A stretch of DNA of 64,000 nucleotides from contig NZ_FOOX01000014.1 of the NCBI RefSeq assembly GCF_900113335.1, positions 62,001-126,000 of the forward strand, written 5' to 3'. The notes under the pieces are model-generated. The model worked only from the letters and a program-made list of their open reading frames with translations. It had not been told where the DNA came from and ran no database searches. Shown here in pieces: positions 47,399-57,708 of the stretch. The number at the start of each line of letters is the position of its first letter. Position 1 is the stretch's first letter. Position numbers and translations under genes: made by a program. This DNA is from Desulfotruncus arcticus DSM 17038. GTDB taxonomy: Bacteria; Bacillota; Desulfotomaculia; Desulfotomaculales; Desulfallaceae.

Positions 47399-47905
47399 AT
47401 GCGGCACACCCTGGCTGTGCTGGTTGAAAACAATCCGGGCGTTCTGGCCCGGGTAGCCGGTTTGTTTAGCCGGCGCGGGTTCAATATTGATAGTTTGGCC
47501 GTGGGACGTACAGAGAGCCCGGATGTTTCCCGGATGACGATAGTGGTTGAGGGAGACGCCCGGATCCTGGAGCAGGTAAACAAACAGCTGCACAAACTGG
47601 TGGATGTAATCAAGATTAATGACATCACAGCCGACGAATATGTTGACCGCGAGCTGGTGCTGATTAAAGTAAACGTAGACCCCGCCCAAAGGGGTGAGGT
47701 AATGCAAATTGCCGATGTTTTCCGGGCCCGAATAGTAGACCTGGGACGCAAGACGGTCACCCTGGAGTGCACCGGCAACGACGGCAAAATCAATGCTTTT
47801 GAGGAATCCCTGCGGCCCTATGGCATTAAAGAGCTGGTCCGCACGGGCAAGATCGCCATGCTCAGGGGATTTAAATACACCGCTCTCCAGGAAAACGGAG
47901 AATAA
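47399..47905 (+). CDS. ilvN: Acetolactate synthase small (regulatory) subunit
   Basis: 168 residues. ATG 47399 is preceded by AGGAGGGG, which overlaps the ilvB stop. An N-terminal ACT domain (RHTLAVLVENNPGVLARVAGLFSRRGFNIDSL in part) and the C-terminal ALS small-subunit domain are present at normal length. It gives valine feedback to the large subunit. It could serve either of the two flanking IlvB copies. Confidence 0.95.
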   Translation: MRHTLAVLVENNPGVLARVAGLFSRRGFNIDSLAVGRTESPDVSRMTIVVEGDARILEQVNKQLHKLVDVIKINDITADEYVDRELVLIKVNVDPAQRGEVMQIADVFRARIVDLGRKTVTLECTGNDGKINAFEESLRPYGIKELVRTGKIAMLRGFKYTALQENGE

Positions 47906-47909
47906 CATT

Positions 47910-48135
47910 AGAATTCAGGAGTCAGGAGTCAGAATTCAGTAGGATTCATTAATCCAGTCTTAAATTATCCGAAAAATTATTCTGACTCCTCGTTCCTGAC
48001 TTTTAATTCCTAATTCCTATAAACAATAATTATTAAGAATTTAATAACCGGTAGTCAGAATTCGTAAGACTCCAGCTGATCCTACTTCAATTCTACCCTA
48101 AAAATCATTCTGACTCCTGAATTCTGACTCCTACA
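47910..48135. repeat. GGAGTCA-type repeats, ilvN to second ilvB
   Basis: Two successive inverted-repeat units: AGGAGTCAGGAGTCAGAATT with TTCTGACTCCTCGTTCCTGA, and GTAGTCAGAATTCG with ATTCTGACTCCTGAATTCTG. They fill the entire gap up to the ribosome site. Confidence 0.8.
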
Positions 48136-48159
48136 AAAAATAACAAGGGGGGGCTTGCA

Positions 48160-49827
48160 ATGGAGATTACGGCTGCACAAGCCCTGGTCAAATGCCTCGA
48201 AAATGAACAAGTTGAAGTGATTTTTGGTTATCCGGGCGGGGCGATACTTGACGTATACGACGCCCTGTACCACTCCTCCGTCCGGCACGTGCTGGTAAGG
48301 CACGAGCAGGGAGCGGTCCATGCGGCGGACGGTTACGCCAGGGCCACCGGCAAGGTCGGCGTATGCATGGCCACCTCCGGCCCCGGGGCCACCAACCTGG
48401 TTACCGGCATTGCCAATGCCTATATGGATTCAATTCCACTGGTGGTGTTTACCGGACAGGTTCCGACCAGCCAGGTGGGTACCGACGCCTTTCAAGAGGT
48501 GGATATCACCGGTATCACCATACCTGTAACCAAGCATAATTACCTGGTCAAAGACGCGGCGCAGCTGCCCAGGATTATTAAAAACGCTTTTCATATTGCC
48601 GCCACCGGGCGGCCCGGGCCGGTGCTGATTGATTTGCCCAGGGACGTGGCCCAGGCCAGAATCAAATTTGATTATCCCGATTCGGTGAATTTGCGGGGTT
48701 ACAAACCCACTTACCGGGGGCACCCTAATCAAATAGCCGAGGCGGCGAGGCTGATCAGCCGCGCCGCCAGGCCGGTGATCTATGCCGGCGGCGGCATAAT
48801 TAACAGCCAGGCCAGCGGGGAACTGCTGACTCTGGCGGAAACCATCAATGCTCCGGTTACTAATACTTTTATGGGCCTGAGCAGTTTTCCCGGTGATCAC
48901 CCGCTGTTCCTGGGGATGCTGGGGCTGCACGGCACCCGGGCCGCCAACCTGGCGGTCACCAACTGCGACTTGCTCATCGCGCTGGGGGCGCGCTTTGATG
49001 ACCGGGTTACCGGTAAGCTGGCCGAGTTTGCTCCCCATGCCGCGGTGGTGCACGTTGATATCGACCCGGCGGAAATCGGCAAGAACGTGCAGGTGCACAT
49101 CCCGATAGTGGGAGATGTGAAACAGGTGCTGCGGGAGCTGCTGTCCCGGCTGGAAAAGAAGCAGGATACCAGCTGGCTGGAGCAAATTGAGGCCTGGAAG
49201 GAACAATACCCGCTGGTTTACCGGCGTGGGGAAGGCGAATTAAAGCCGCAGTACGTCATAGAGAAATTAAATGAAATCACCGGCGGCAACGCTACGGTGG
49301 TGACAGACGTGGGGCAGCACCAGATGTGGGTGGCCCAGTACTATTGCTTTAAGCGTCCCGGCTCGTTGATTTCCTCCGGCGGCCTGGGTACGATGGGCTT
49401 CGGCCTGCCGGCCGCGGTGGGCGCCCAGATCGGCCGGCCCGGTGAGCGGGTCATCCTGGTGGTGGGCGACGGCGGCATTCAAATGACCATGCAGGAGCTG
49501 GGCACGGCCATGGAGCAGGAACTGCCCTTAAAAATAATCATCTTAAACAATCACGTGCTAGGCATGGTCCGCCAGCTGCAGCAGGTTTACTGCGATTCCC
49601 GCTACATGGCGGTGGAATTTAAATTCCACCCGGAATTTGCTACTCTGGCCAGGGCTTATGGTATCAGGGACTACACCCTGCGTACGGAAAAAGAGGTTGA
49701 TGAGCTGCTGCCGGAAGCCATTAACAGCCCGGGCCCGGTACTGGTGAACTGCCTGATTTGCGCTGCGGAAAACGTCAATCCCATGGTGTTGGCCGGCAAG
49801 GCCATTAGCGAGGCCGTTGATTGCTAG
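48160..49827 (+). CDS. ilvB: Acetolactate synthase large subunit (second copy)
   Basis: 555 residues, ATG behind AAGGGGGGG. It has the same order of motifs as the first copy ([51 protein letters not shown]) and is clearly paralogous, but differs through much of its length. It occupies the slot where ilvC usually lies. The short gap after it leads to leuA. It may be an isoenzyme for another substrate ratio or growth state; no second small subunit is present. Confidence 0.93.
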   Translation: MEITAAQALVKCLENEQVEVIFGYPGGAILDVYDALYHSSVRHVLVRHEQGAVHAADGYARATGKVGVCMATSGPGATNLVTGIANAYMDSIPLVVFTGQVPTSQVGTDAFQEVDITGITIPVTKHNYLVKDAAQLPRIIKNAFHIAATGRPGPVLIDLPRDVAQARIKFDYPDSVNLRGYKPTYRGHPNQIAEAARLISRAARPVIYAGGGIINSQASGELLTLAETINAPVTNTFMGLSSFPGDHPLFLGMLGLHGTRAANLAVTNCDLLIALGARFDDRVTGKLAEFAPHAAVVHVDIDPAEIGKNVQVHIPIVGDVKQVLRELLSRLEKKQDTSWLEQIEAWKEQYPLVYRRGEGELKPQYVIEKLNEITGGNATVVTDVGQHQMWVAQYYCFKRPGSLISSGGLGTMGFGLPAAVGAQIGRPGERVILVVGDGGIQMTMQELGTAMEQELPLKIIILNNHVLGMVRQLQQVYCDSRYMAVEFKFHPEFATLARAYGIRDYTLRTEKEVDELLPEAINSPGPVLVNCLICAAENVNPMVLAGKAISEAVDC

Positions 49828-49843
49828 ATCTGGAGGGATTAAT

Positions 49844-51379
49844 TTGAGCAACAGGGTTTATATATTTGATACCACCCTGCGGGATGGTGAGCAATCACCG
49901 GGAGTCAGCCTGAATAGAAATGAAAAGCTGGAGATAGCAAGGCAGTTGGCCCGTCTGGGTGTCGACATCATCGAAGCCGGCTTTCCCATTACTTCCTCAG
50001 GTGACTTTGAGGCCGTCAAGACCATTGCGCGCGAGGTGCGGGGCGTCACCGTCGCCGGTTTGGCCCGCACTAATTTTGCTGATATAGACAGGGCCTGGGA
50101 GGCGGTAAAGCATGCCGACCAGCCCCGGATTCACACCTTTATTGCCACTTCCGATATTCACTTGAAACATAAACTGCGCATGTCCGGGGAGCAGGTGATT
50201 GAAGCTGCCGTGGCCGGCATAAAAAGAGCCAGGGGCTACACCTCCGACGTTGAGTTCTCGGCCGAGGACGCCTCACGCAGTGAACTGAACTTTTTATGCC
50301 GGGTGGTGGAGGCAGCCATAGCAGCGGGCGCCACCACCATCAACATTCCGGACACGGTGGGCTACGCCACCCCGGACGAATTTGCCGAATTTATCCGCAG
50401 CATCATGAACAACGTCAGAGGCATTGAAAAGGTTATTTTGAGCATCCACTGCCATGACGACCTGGGCCTGGCGGTGTCTAATTCACTGGCCGCGGTGCTG
50501 GCCGGCGCGAGACAGGTGGAAGGCGCCATCAACGGCATCGGGGAAAGGGCCGGCAACGCCTCCATTGAAGAAATTGTCATGGCCCTGTACACCCGCCGGG
50601 ACCGCTACGGGTTGGAGACAGGTATCAATACTGAGGAAATTTATCGTACCAGCAAGCTGGTGAGCAAGCTCACCGGGATGGAGATTCAGCCCAACAAGGC
50701 GGTTGTCGGCAAAAACGCCTTTGCCCACGAATCCGGCATTCACCAGGACGGTGTGCTCAAAGAACGCACCACCTATGAAATAATGAACCCGACGATGGTG
50801 GGCATTGCCCACGGCAACCTGGTGCTGGGCAAGCACAGCGGGCGCCATGCTTTTCGCTCCCGGCTGGTTGAACTGGGCTTTGCACTGAATGAGCAGGAGT
50901 TAAACAAAGCGTTTGCCCGGTTCAAGGACCTGGCCGACCGCAAAAAAGAAATTACCGATCAGGATCTGGAAGCAATAGTTGAAAACGAAATTCGCAAAGT
51001 GCCCCCCACCTACGAGCTGGCTTACCTGCACATCAGCAGCGGCACAACTGTGGTGCCCACCGCCACTGTGGGGCTTAACCACGGGGAAGAACTGCTGGAG
51101 GAGGCCGCCTGTGGCAACGGCCCGGTTGACGCCATCTGCAAGGCCGTGGACAAGATCGCCGGCTATAACTGCCGGCTGTACAGCTGGAGCATCAACGCCA
51201 TTACCGGCGGCAAGGACGCGCTGGGTGAAGTTACCCTGCGTATTGCCGAAAACAACAGCGAGAGACTGTATATGGGCCGGGGCATCAGCACCGACATCCT
51301 GGAATCAAGCGCCCGGGCTTACATCAATGCGGTCAACAAAATGATTTACGAGAAAAAGAACCAGAATAATGATAAGTAG
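49844..51379 (+). CDS. leuA: 2-isopropylmalate synthase
   Basis: 511 residues. TTG 49844 is chosen because GGAGGGATTAA is just upstream; the frame before it overlaps the previous gene. The catalytic TIM barrel opens with [18 protein letters not shown] and includes [15 protein letters not shown] and the [11 protein letters not shown] signature. A C-terminal regulatory domain (~390-511, [20 protein letters not shown]) gives leucine feedback. It condenses 2-ketoisovalerate with acetyl-CoA. Confidence 0.96.
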   Translation: MSNRVYIFDTTLRDGEQSPGVSLNRNEKLEIARQLARLGVDIIEAGFPITSSGDFEAVKTIAREVRGVTVAGLARTNFADIDRAWEAVKHADQPRIHTFIATSDIHLKHKLRMSGEQVIEAAVAGIKRARGYTSDVEFSAEDASRSELNFLCRVVEAAIAAGATTINIPDTVGYATPDEFAEFIRSIMNNVRGIEKVILSIHCHDDLGLAVSNSLAAVLAGARQVEGAINGIGERAGNASIEEIVMALYTRRDRYGLETGINTEEIYRTSKLVSKLTGMEIQPNKAVVGKNAFAHESGIHQDGVLKERTTYEIMNPTMVGIAHGNLVLGKHSGRHAFRSRLVELGFALNEQELNKAFARFKDLADRKKEITDQDLEAIVENEIRKVPPTYELAYLHISSGTTVVPTATVGLNHGEELLEEAACGNGPVDAICKAVDKIAGYNCRLYSWSINAITGGKDALGEVTLRIAENNSERLYMGRGISTDILESSARAYINAVNKMIYEKKNQNNDK

Positions 51380-51590
51380 TCAGGAGTCAGGAGACAGGAG
51401 TCAGAATGAGAACTAGAGCTTGTGATTTCTGGAACTGGGTTCTGACTCTTGAGTACTGAATGCTGACTAGAAACGAGTAATTGTAAATATTTAATATAGG
51501 TAGTCGGAAGTCAGAATGACAACCGAAGATCCGTTTTGCTATTAAATTCTGACTCCTAAATTCTGGCTCCTGACTCCTGAATATGAGGTG
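51376..51590. repeat. GGAGTCA-type repeats, leuA-leuC gap
   Basis: Two units: AGTCAGGAGTCAGGAGACAG with GTTCTGACTCTTGAGTACTG, and GTAGTCGGAAGTCAGAATG with ATTCTGACTCCTAAATTCTG and GCTCCTGACTCCTGAA. The end touches the leuC ribosome site. Confidence 0.8.
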
Positions 51591-51597
51591 ACTGGAA

Positions 51598-52860
51598 ATG
51601 CCTATGACCATTACTGAAAAAATTCTGGCTGCTCATGCCGGAATGGACCAGGTTGAACCGGGACAGTTGATCAACGTCAAAATAGACGTAGCGCTGGGAA
51701 ATGACATTACGGCCCCGGTGGCCATTCGCGAATTTGAAAAAATAGGAGTAGAAACGGTATGGGACCGGGACCGGGTGGTTCTGGTTCCGGACCATTTTGT
51801 ACCCAACAAAGACATAAAATCGGCCGAGCAGGCGCTGCTGCTCAGAAAATTTGCCCGCCGGCACAACCTGACCAATTATTACGAGGTAGGGCACATGGGC
51901 ATTGAACATTGCCTGCTGCCGGAGCAGGGACTGGTGGGTCCCGGCGACCTGATCATCGGCGCCGACAGCCATACCTGCACTTACGGCGGCCTGGGCGCTT
52001 TTTCCACCGGGGTGGGCAGCACCGATCTGGCCGCGGCGATGGCGCTGGGAGAAACCTGGCTGAAGGTCCCGGAAAGCATCAAGTTTATTTTTAACGGCGA
52101 GTTGCCCCAATGGGTTAGCGGCAAAGACCTGATCCTTTACACCATCGGGCAAATCGGGGTGGACGGGGCGCTGTACATGGCGATGGAATTCACCGGCCCG
52201 GCAATTGAAAAATTGAGTATGGACGGGCGGCTGACCATGGCCAACATGGCCGTTGAGGCCGGCGCCAAGAACGGTATTGTGCCCCCGGATGAAATAACCC
52301 GCCGGTACGTGGAAGGGCGGGCCAAGCGGCCTTATCATTTTTACCGGAGCGACCCGGACGCCCGCTACGCCAAAATATATGAATTTGATGTGAGCAAAAT
52401 GGAACCCCAGGTGGCATTCCCCCACCTGCCCGAAAACACCCGCCCGGTCAGCGAGGCCGGAGACGTTGCCATCGACCAGGTGGTCATCGGCTCCTGCACC
52501 AACGGGCGCATGGAGGACCTGCGGGAAGCGGCCTCAATTTTAAAAGGCCATAAAGTAAATAATAATGTGCGGCTGATTGTCATTCCCGGCACCCAGGAGA
52601 TTTACCGGCAGATGATGCGGGAAGGGCTGGCGGACCTCTTTGTGGAAGCGGGGGCTGCGGTAAGCACGCCCACCTGCGGGCCCTGCCTGGGCGGTTACAT
52701 GGGTATCTTGGCCAAGGGCGAGCGGGCTCTGGCCACCACCAACAGGAATTTTGTCGGCCGCATGGGCCATCCGGAGAGCGAAGTATACCTGGCCAGCCCG
52801 GCTGTGGCGGCGGCCACGGCTATCATGGGCAAAATTGCCGCACCGTGGGAGGTGGCCTAA
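51598..52860 (+). CDS. leuC: 3-isopropylmalate dehydratase large subunit
   Basis: 420 residues, the shorter LeuC/HacA-like type paired with a separate small subunit. The [4Fe-4S] cysteines are in VIGSCTNGR and [30 protein letters not shown] is the aconitase-family substrate loop. With LeuD it isomerises 2- to 3-isopropylmalate, and it could act on citramalate from CimA in isoleucine synthesis. Its stop overlaps the leuD start (TAATG). Confidence 0.95.
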   Translation: MPMTITEKILAAHAGMDQVEPGQLINVKIDVALGNDITAPVAIREFEKIGVETVWDRDRVVLVPDHFVPNKDIKSAEQALLLRKFARRHNLTNYYEVGHMGIEHCLLPEQGLVGPGDLIIGADSHTCTYGGLGAFSTGVGSTDLAAAMALGETWLKVPESIKFIFNGELPQWVSGKDLILYTIGQIGVDGALYMAMEFTGPAIEKLSMDGRLTMANMAVEAGAKNGIVPPDEITRRYVEGRAKRPYHFYRSDPDARYAKIYEFDVSKMEPQVAFPHLPENTRPVSEAGDVAIDQVVIGSCTNGRMEDLREAASILKGHKVNNNVRLIVIPGTQEIYRQMMREGLADLFVEAGAAVSTPTCGPCLGGYMGILAKGERALATTNRNFVGRMGHPESEVYLASPAVAAATAIMGKIAAPWEVA

Positions 52861-53372
52861 TGAAATACCAGGGTAAAGCATGGAAATTCGGCGCCGATGT
52901 TGATACCGACGCCATCATTCCCGCCCGTTACTTAAATACATCTGATTCCGAGGAGCTGGCGAAACACTGCATGGAAGACGCCGACCCCGAGTTTCCCCAA
53001 AAGGTTCAGCCGGGGGATATTATCGTGGCGGATAAAAATTTCGGCTGCGGCAGCTCCCGGGAGCATGCCCCCATCGCCATCAAATATGCCGGGGTAAGCT
53101 GCGTTATCGCCAAAACCTTTGCGCGGATTTTTTACCGCAACGCTTTTAATATCGGCCTGCCGATTTTTGAGTCCCCCCAAGCTGCCGAGGCCATCAGTGA
53201 AGGCGACGAGCTGCAGGTGGACCCCGGCAGCGGCGTAATCAAGAACCTGACCAAAAATGAAGAGTACCAGGCCACCCCGGTGCCGGAGTTTATGCAGCAA
53301 ATTATAGCCGCCGGCGGCCTGATCGGTTATGTGAGTCAGAAGTTAGGAGCCAGAAGACAGGAGTCGGAATAA
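52860..53372 (+). CDS. leuD: 3-isopropylmalate dehydratase small subunit, repeat-derived tail
   Basis: 170 residues from ATG 52860, coupled to leuC. The swivel domain shows [18 protein letters not shown] and [15 protein letters not shown]. Normal family sequence ends near GGLIGYV; the last twelve residues ([12 protein letters not shown]) are encoded by a GGAGTCA-family repeat that runs through the stop codon. The tail is probably harmless but shows that the repeat inserted at or displaced the original end of the gene. Confidence 0.94.
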   Translation: MKYQGKAWKFGADVDTDAIIPARYLNTSDSEELAKHCMEDADPEFPQKVQPGDIIVADKNFGCGSSREHAPIAIKYAGVSCVIAKTFARIFYRNAFNIGLPIFESPQAAEAISEGDELQVDPGSGVIKNLTKNEEYQATPVPEFMQQIIAAGGLIGYVSQKLGARRQESE

Positions 53373-53521
53373 AAAAAGGAGTCAGGAGTCAGAAGACAGG
53401 AGTCAGAATAAAAAAAGAGTCAGGAGTCAGGAGACAGGAGTCAGAATAATTATGGGGCACAATTAAGTGTAATGCGAGAGATCCCTACTGAATTCTGACT
53501 CCTGACTACTGACTCCTGAAT
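53332..53521. repeat. GGAGTCA-type repeats, leuD end to leuB
   Basis: Three near-tandem left-type arms (each AGGAGTCAGGAGTCAGAAGAC-like followed by AGTCAGAATAA with an A-run) are followed by one right arm, TTCTGACTCCTGACTACTGA with CTCCTGAATTC. The first arm is inside leuD. This is the most amplified copy in the window. Confidence 0.88.
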
Positions 53522-53539
53522 TCAACAGGAGTTGAATTC

Positions 53540-54628
53540 ATGTATAAGATCACAACGCTGCCCGGCGACGGGATCGGCCCGGAGGTTATAGCCGGCGCCG
53601 TACAAGTGCTGAATGCGGTGCGGGAGCGTACCGGAATAGAATTTGCAATCACCGAGGCGCCCTTTGGAGGCAACGCCTACGACCAGACCGGCACCCCGCT
53701 GCCGGAAGCAACGCTGCGGCAGTGCCTGGCGAGCAATGCCGTGCTGATGGGCGCGGTTGGCGGGCCCAAATGGGATAACCTGCCGGTGCACCTGCGGCCC
53801 GAGGTGGGGGCGCTGCTGCCCCTGCGCAAAAAGCTGGCGGTGTTTGCCAATATCCGCCCCTCCATGGTTTTTTCCTCCCTGGTGGATGCCAGCACCTTGA
53901 AAAGGGAAGTGGTTGAGGGGTTGGACCTGGTAGTCATCCGGGAACTGACCGGCGGCCTGTATTTTGGGGAAAAACGCCGGGAGCAGCTTCCTCAGGGAGG
54001 TTTCCGGGTTATTGAAACCTTGGAGTATTCCACCGAGGAAATTGAGCGGGTGGCCAGGTTTGCTTTTGAGCTGGCCCGCAAGCGCAGCGGCAGGCTAACT
54101 TCCGTCGACAAGGCCAATGTGCTGGAAAGCTCGCGCCTGTGGCGGGAAGTAGTATCCGGTCTGGCTGCGGAATACCCCGATGTTGAATTGAGCCACATAC
54201 TGGTGGATAACTGCGCCATGCAGCTGGTGCGCTATCCCAAACAATTTGATGTCATGCTGACCGAGAATATGTTTGGCGACATCCTGAGCGACCAGGCGTC
54301 GCAGTTGACCGGTTCCATCGGCATGCTGCCTTCTGCCAGCCTGGGCGGCCAAGTTGGGCTGTACGAGCCGATCCACGGCTCCGCGCCCGATATAGCGGGC
54401 CAGAATATCGCCAATCCCATTGCCACCATTATGTCCGTGGCGATGATGCTGCGTTATTCCCTGGACTCCGAAGAGGGGGCCGCGCTGGTGGAACGGGCGG
54501 TAAGCTCCGTACTGGGAGAAGGCTACCGTACCATTGATATTATGCAGCCCGGCATGACCCAACTGGGGACCTCCGAAATGTCCCGGTTAATTGCCCAAAG
54601 GGTCAGTGAGGCCGGTACTACAGCGTAA
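53540..54628 (+). CDS. leuB: 3-isopropylmalate dehydrogenase
   Basis: 362 residues, ATG after AGGAG. Starts [15 protein letters not shown]; the metal and substrate site includes [16 protein letters not shown] and the NAD site [16 protein letters not shown]. It oxidises and decarboxylates 3-isopropylmalate, and probably the methylmalate from the citramalate route. Followed by a GC-rich hairpin gap before cimA. Confidence 0.96.
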   Translation: MYKITTLPGDGIGPEVIAGAVQVLNAVRERTGIEFAITEAPFGGNAYDQTGTPLPEATLRQCLASNAVLMGAVGGPKWDNLPVHLRPEVGALLPLRKKLAVFANIRPSMVFSSLVDASTLKREVVEGLDLVVIRELTGGLYFGEKRREQLPQGGFRVIETLEYSTEEIERVARFAFELARKRSGRLTSVDKANVLESSRLWREVVSGLAAEYPDVELSHILVDNCAMQLVRYPKQFDVMLTENMFGDILSDQASQLTGSIGMLPSASLGGQVGLYEPIHGSAPDIAGQNIANPIATIMSVAMMLRYSLDSEEGAALVERAVSSVLGEGYRTIDIMQPGMTQLGTSEMSRLIAQRVSEAGTTA

Positions 54629-54639
54629 TCTAAAGGTAG

Positions 54640-54720
54640 CGGAACCATGGGGATGGTTCGAGCGGCTCCGAAGCGCAGCGAAGGACCGATGGAACTGTCC
54701 CCGTGGTTTAGCATTGAATT
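54640..54720. repeat. GGGGAC-type palindrome before cimA
   Basis: GGAACCATGGGGA... and ...TCCCCGTGGTTTAGC can pair as the ends of a ~75-base stem-loop with an inner TTCGAGCGGCTCCGAAGC portion. It resembles the GGGGAC repeats at 26832 and 35147. It separates leuB and cimA without an evident T-run. Confidence 0.55.
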
Positions 54721-54737
54721 TGCTGGGGGAGATTGAC

Positions 54738-56357
54738 TTGCCGAACGTTGAGATATACGACACAACATTACGGGATGGAACACAGGGTGAAGGGATTAGC
54801 TTTTCGGCCAAAGACAAGGTCAAGATCGCCCTTAAACTGGATGCGCTTGGCTTTCATTATGTTGAGGGCGGCTATCCGGGTTCTAATCCCAAGGATTTGC
54901 AATTCTTTGATTTAATCAAGGAGCATAAATTGAAAAACGCCCGCGTTACGGCTTTCGGCAGCACCAGAAGGCCCGGCGTGGAAGCCGCCGGGGATGAGAA
55001 CCTGCGCCAGCTGGTGCGGGCCGGCACTGCGGTGGCGACAATTTTCGGTAAAACCTGGGACTTTCATGTTAAATATGCCCTGCAGACGACGCTGGAGGAA
55101 AACCTGCGCATGATCCGGGAAACCGTTGCTTATTTAAAACAGCAGGGCCAAGAAGTGTTTTATGATGCGGAGCACTTTTTTGACGGGTATGCGGCCAATT
55201 CCGCATACGCCCTGGCTACTTTGCGGGCCGCCCGGGACGGCGGGGCGGCCAGAATTATCTTATGCGACACCAACGGCGGGCGGATGCCCGACGAAATCCA
55301 CCGGGTTGTTTCCGACGTGGCCCGGGAAATTGACGTTCCCCTGGGCATCCACTGCCACAACGACTGTGAACTGGCCGTGGCCAATTCGCTGATGGCGGTA
55401 AAGGCCGGAGTCGTTCAGGTGCAGGGCACAATCAACGGCTACGGTGAGCGTTGCGGCAACGCCAACCTGATCTCCATCATCCCAAGCTTGGCTTTCAAGT
55501 ACCGGGTTGAGAGCATCCCGGAAAAGAGTTTGGTTGAACTGACAGAGCTTTCCCGGTTCGTCAGTGAATTGGCTAATATGCATCCCATGAGCAACCAGCC
55601 CTATGTGGGGGGCAGCGCTTTTGCCCATAAAGGCGGGGTTCACGTCAGCGCGCTGTTAAAGAACCCGCAAACCTATGAGCATATCGAGCCCGAGCGTGTC
55701 GGCAATCGTCGCCGGGTACTGATATCGGAACTCAGCGGCGTCAGCAATTTACTGTATAAATACCAGGAACTGGACCTGGGGCTGGGCATAGAAAAAGAAG
55801 ACAACAAAAAGCTGCTGCAGGAATTAAAGGAGCTGGAGAACCAGGGCTACCAGTTTGAAGGCGCCGAAGGTTCCTTTGAGCTGCGGCTGCGCAAGGCGTT
55901 TCACGGTTATGTAGAGCCATTTTCCCTGGAAAACCTCAAAATACTGATTGAAATGCGTGACGGAACGGTTTATTCCGAGGCTATCATTAAAATGAACGTC
56001 AACGGGAGGGTTGTACACACTGCCGCCGAGGGCAACGGCCCGGTCAACGCCCTGGACAATGCTTTACGCAAGGCACTGGAAGAGTCCTACCCGCAGGTGG
56101 AAAAAATGCAGCTTTCCGACTACAAGGTGCGGGTACTGGACGAAAAGGACGGTACCGAAGCGGTCGTCCGGGTGCTGGTGGAAACCGGGGACGGGCACTG
56201 TGCCTGGGGTACGGTGGGGGTCAGCTCCAACATCATCGAAGCCAGCTGGCAGGCCCTGGTGGACAGCATTGCCTACGGCCTGCTGCGGCTGGAAAACCAG
56301 GATGAAGATGAAGCGGGCCCCGGCGCCATTACCGGCGTTTTCCGCGGCAAGTGTTGA
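54738..56357 (+). CDS. cimA: (R)-citramalate synthase
   Basis: 539 residues. TTG 54738 is preferred since GGGGGAGA precedes it and the product then starts LPNVEIYDTTLRDGTQGEGI; the frame is open 49 codons further up but those lie in the hairpin region. It is LeuA-related, with HCHNDCELAVANSLMAVKAG and GYGERCGNANLIS, and a C-terminal regulatory domain. The GTQGEG variant of the LeuA motif is typical of CimA. It makes citramalate from pyruvate and acetyl-CoA for isoleucine without threonine. Confidence 0.92.
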   Translation: MPNVEIYDTTLRDGTQGEGISFSAKDKVKIALKLDALGFHYVEGGYPGSNPKDLQFFDLIKEHKLKNARVTAFGSTRRPGVEAAGDENLRQLVRAGTAVATIFGKTWDFHVKYALQTTLEENLRMIRETVAYLKQQGQEVFYDAEHFFDGYAANSAYALATLRAARDGGAARIILCDTNGGRMPDEIHRVVSDVAREIDVPLGIHCHNDCELAVANSLMAVKAGVVQVQGTINGYGERCGNANLISIIPSLAFKYRVESIPEKSLVELTELSRFVSELANMHPMSNQPYVGGSAFAHKGGVHVSALLKNPQTYEHIEPERVGNRRRVLISELSGVSNLLYKYQELDLGLGIEKEDNKKLLQELKELENQGYQFEGAEGSFELRLRKAFHGYVEPFSLENLKILIEMRDGTVYSEAIIKMNVNGRVVHTAAEGNGPVNALDNALRKALEESYPQVEKMQLSDYKVRVLDEKDGTEAVVRVLVETGDGHCAWGTVGVSSNIIEASWQALVDSIAYGLLRLENQDEDEAGPGAITGVFRGKC

Positions 56358-56364
56358 TATAGTT

Positions 56365-57243
56365 ATGCCACACCAACAAAAGTACAGGGAATTAACTAAG
56401 ATACTAAAGGAATGCGGGAAAATCGCGGTGGCCTTTTCCGGCGGTGTGGACAGCTCGCTGCTGCTGTATGCCGCTGTTGCCGCCGTTGGCGGGGAAAACG
56501 TGACCGCGGCGACCATCCACGCTCCTTTTCACAGCACCTATGAAATAGCGGCGGCCAAAACACTGGCCGCCGGTTTTAACTGCAGGCATTTGCTGATTAA
56601 AGAGGACGAGCTGCTGCGGGACGCCGCTTTTTGCGCCAATCCCCCCGATAGGTGTTACCTCTGTAAAAAAGTTATCTTTGGCAAGCTGCGGGAAGCACTT
56701 CAAGCTCCAAAATACGTGGCGGCCGGCGGCTCCGGCGCAAATGACTTGCAAGGCAGCTGTCCCGCTGAGGAAGCGCCGGCGGAAATTGTGGTGGTGGACG
56801 GCTCCAACGCGGACGATTTAAAGGACTACCGGCCCGGCATGCGGGCCGTACGCGAGCTTAATGTGGCCAGTCCGCTGCAGCAGGCGGGGCTGACCAAAAA
56901 GGAAATCCGCCTGCTGGCGCGGGAGTTTGGCCTGGCCACCTGGGACAGGCCCTCGGCGCCGTGCCTTTGCTCCCGTATCCCGTACGGCAGCGCTATAACC
57001 GAAAAAAAGCTGCGCCAGGTGGAGAGCGGGGAGGAGCTGTTAAGGCGGCTGGGCTTTCCCGAGGCCAGGCTGAGACACCATGAAAACCTGGCCAGGATAG
57101 AAATCCCCGCTGATTTAATTAAAGATTTCACCGATGAGCATGTGCTGGCAAAAGTCAGGCACCAACTGAGGGAACTGGGCTTCCAGTACGTAACGCTCGA
57201 CCTGCACGGCTTTAGAAGCGGCAGCCTAAACGAAGTGCTATAG
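56365..57243 (+). CDS. larE: ATP-dependent sacrificial sulfur transferase LarE
   Basis: 292 residues from ATG 56365, seven bases after cimA, with a weak ribosome site, so coupling is likely. PP-loop AFSGGVDSSLLLYA; DRCYLCKK near residue 95 and APCLCSRIPYG further on match the LarE family. LarE donates sulfur to the nickel-pincer nucleotide cofactor of lactate racemase. An insertion near residue 115-140 (rich in Ala/Gly) is longer than usual. No larA, larB or larC is in the window, so the reason for its place in this operon is unclear. Confidence 0.92.
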   Translation: MPHQQKYRELTKILKECGKIAVAFSGGVDSSLLLYAAVAAVGGENVTAATIHAPFHSTYEIAAAKTLAAGFNCRHLLIKEDELLRDAAFCANPPDRCYLCKKVIFGKLREALQAPKYVAAGGSGANDLQGSCPAEEAPAEIVVVDGSNADDLKDYRPGMRAVRELNVASPLQQAGLTKKEIRLLAREFGLATWDRPSAPCLCSRIPYGSAITEKKLRQVESGEELLRRLGFPEARLRHHENLARIEIPADLIKDFTDEHVLAKVRHQLRELGFQYVTLDLHGFRSGSLNEVL

Positions 57244-57440
57244 TCTCTTATCTTTTTCCTTATTTTTGGAAGTGCACGGATTGCGGTTTTTCATAAAAAT
57301 GGAGTGCATTTTGATTTAAAAGCTGCGCTAATAGTGGTGAAATTATTAGAGCAATTTCCTGTTGACAATTGGAATAAGTTGCAGTATCATTAGTAAAATT
57401 TATACAGTAAAACTGTTGATTGAGAAGAGTACATGCTTTT
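57244..57440. other. larE-trp gap, promoter-containing part
   Basis: AT-rich. A good promoter for the trp leader is present: TTGACA (57362-57367), 17 bases, TATCAT (57385-57390). No terminator hairpin with a T-run was identified after larE, although CTTTTTCCTTATTTTTGG is T-rich. Confidence 0.6.
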
Positions 57441-57680
57441 GATTACTTTTAAGAGAGTTGCAGACGGTGGGAATGCAATAAGTAATGGGTATGGAATGGA
57501 CTCATAAAGGTGGAGGGAAAGGTCTTTGACTGAGTAATGTCCAACGGGATTTCCACCCGTTATCAAGGGAAAGCGTATGATAGTACGCTAATGAGTGGAT
57601 GCATTTGCTTCAATTTAGGTGGTACCGCAGAAGTTATAAGCTTTTGTCCTATTAAGACGGGATAAAAGCTTTTTTATTTT
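57441..57680 (+). promoter_or_regulatory. T-box riboswitch, tryptophan-specific
   Basis: Stem I starts around AAGAGAGTTGCAGACGG. In the specifier loop GGAATGGACTC the codon TGG (57497-57499) matches Trp. The T-box TTAGGTGGTACCGCAG is at 57615-57630. The terminator AAGCTTTTGTCC/GGGATAAAAGCTT with a T-run ends near 57680. The gene that follows is trpB, so specificity and target agree. Confidence 0.93.
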
Positions 57681-57708
57681 TCAACAGCGTAAACCAGGGG
57701 GTGGTTAT

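Noticed and set aside
53332..53521. CRISPR-like array
   Set aside because: The repeats are heptad-based palindromes with no regular unique spacers and no cas genes.
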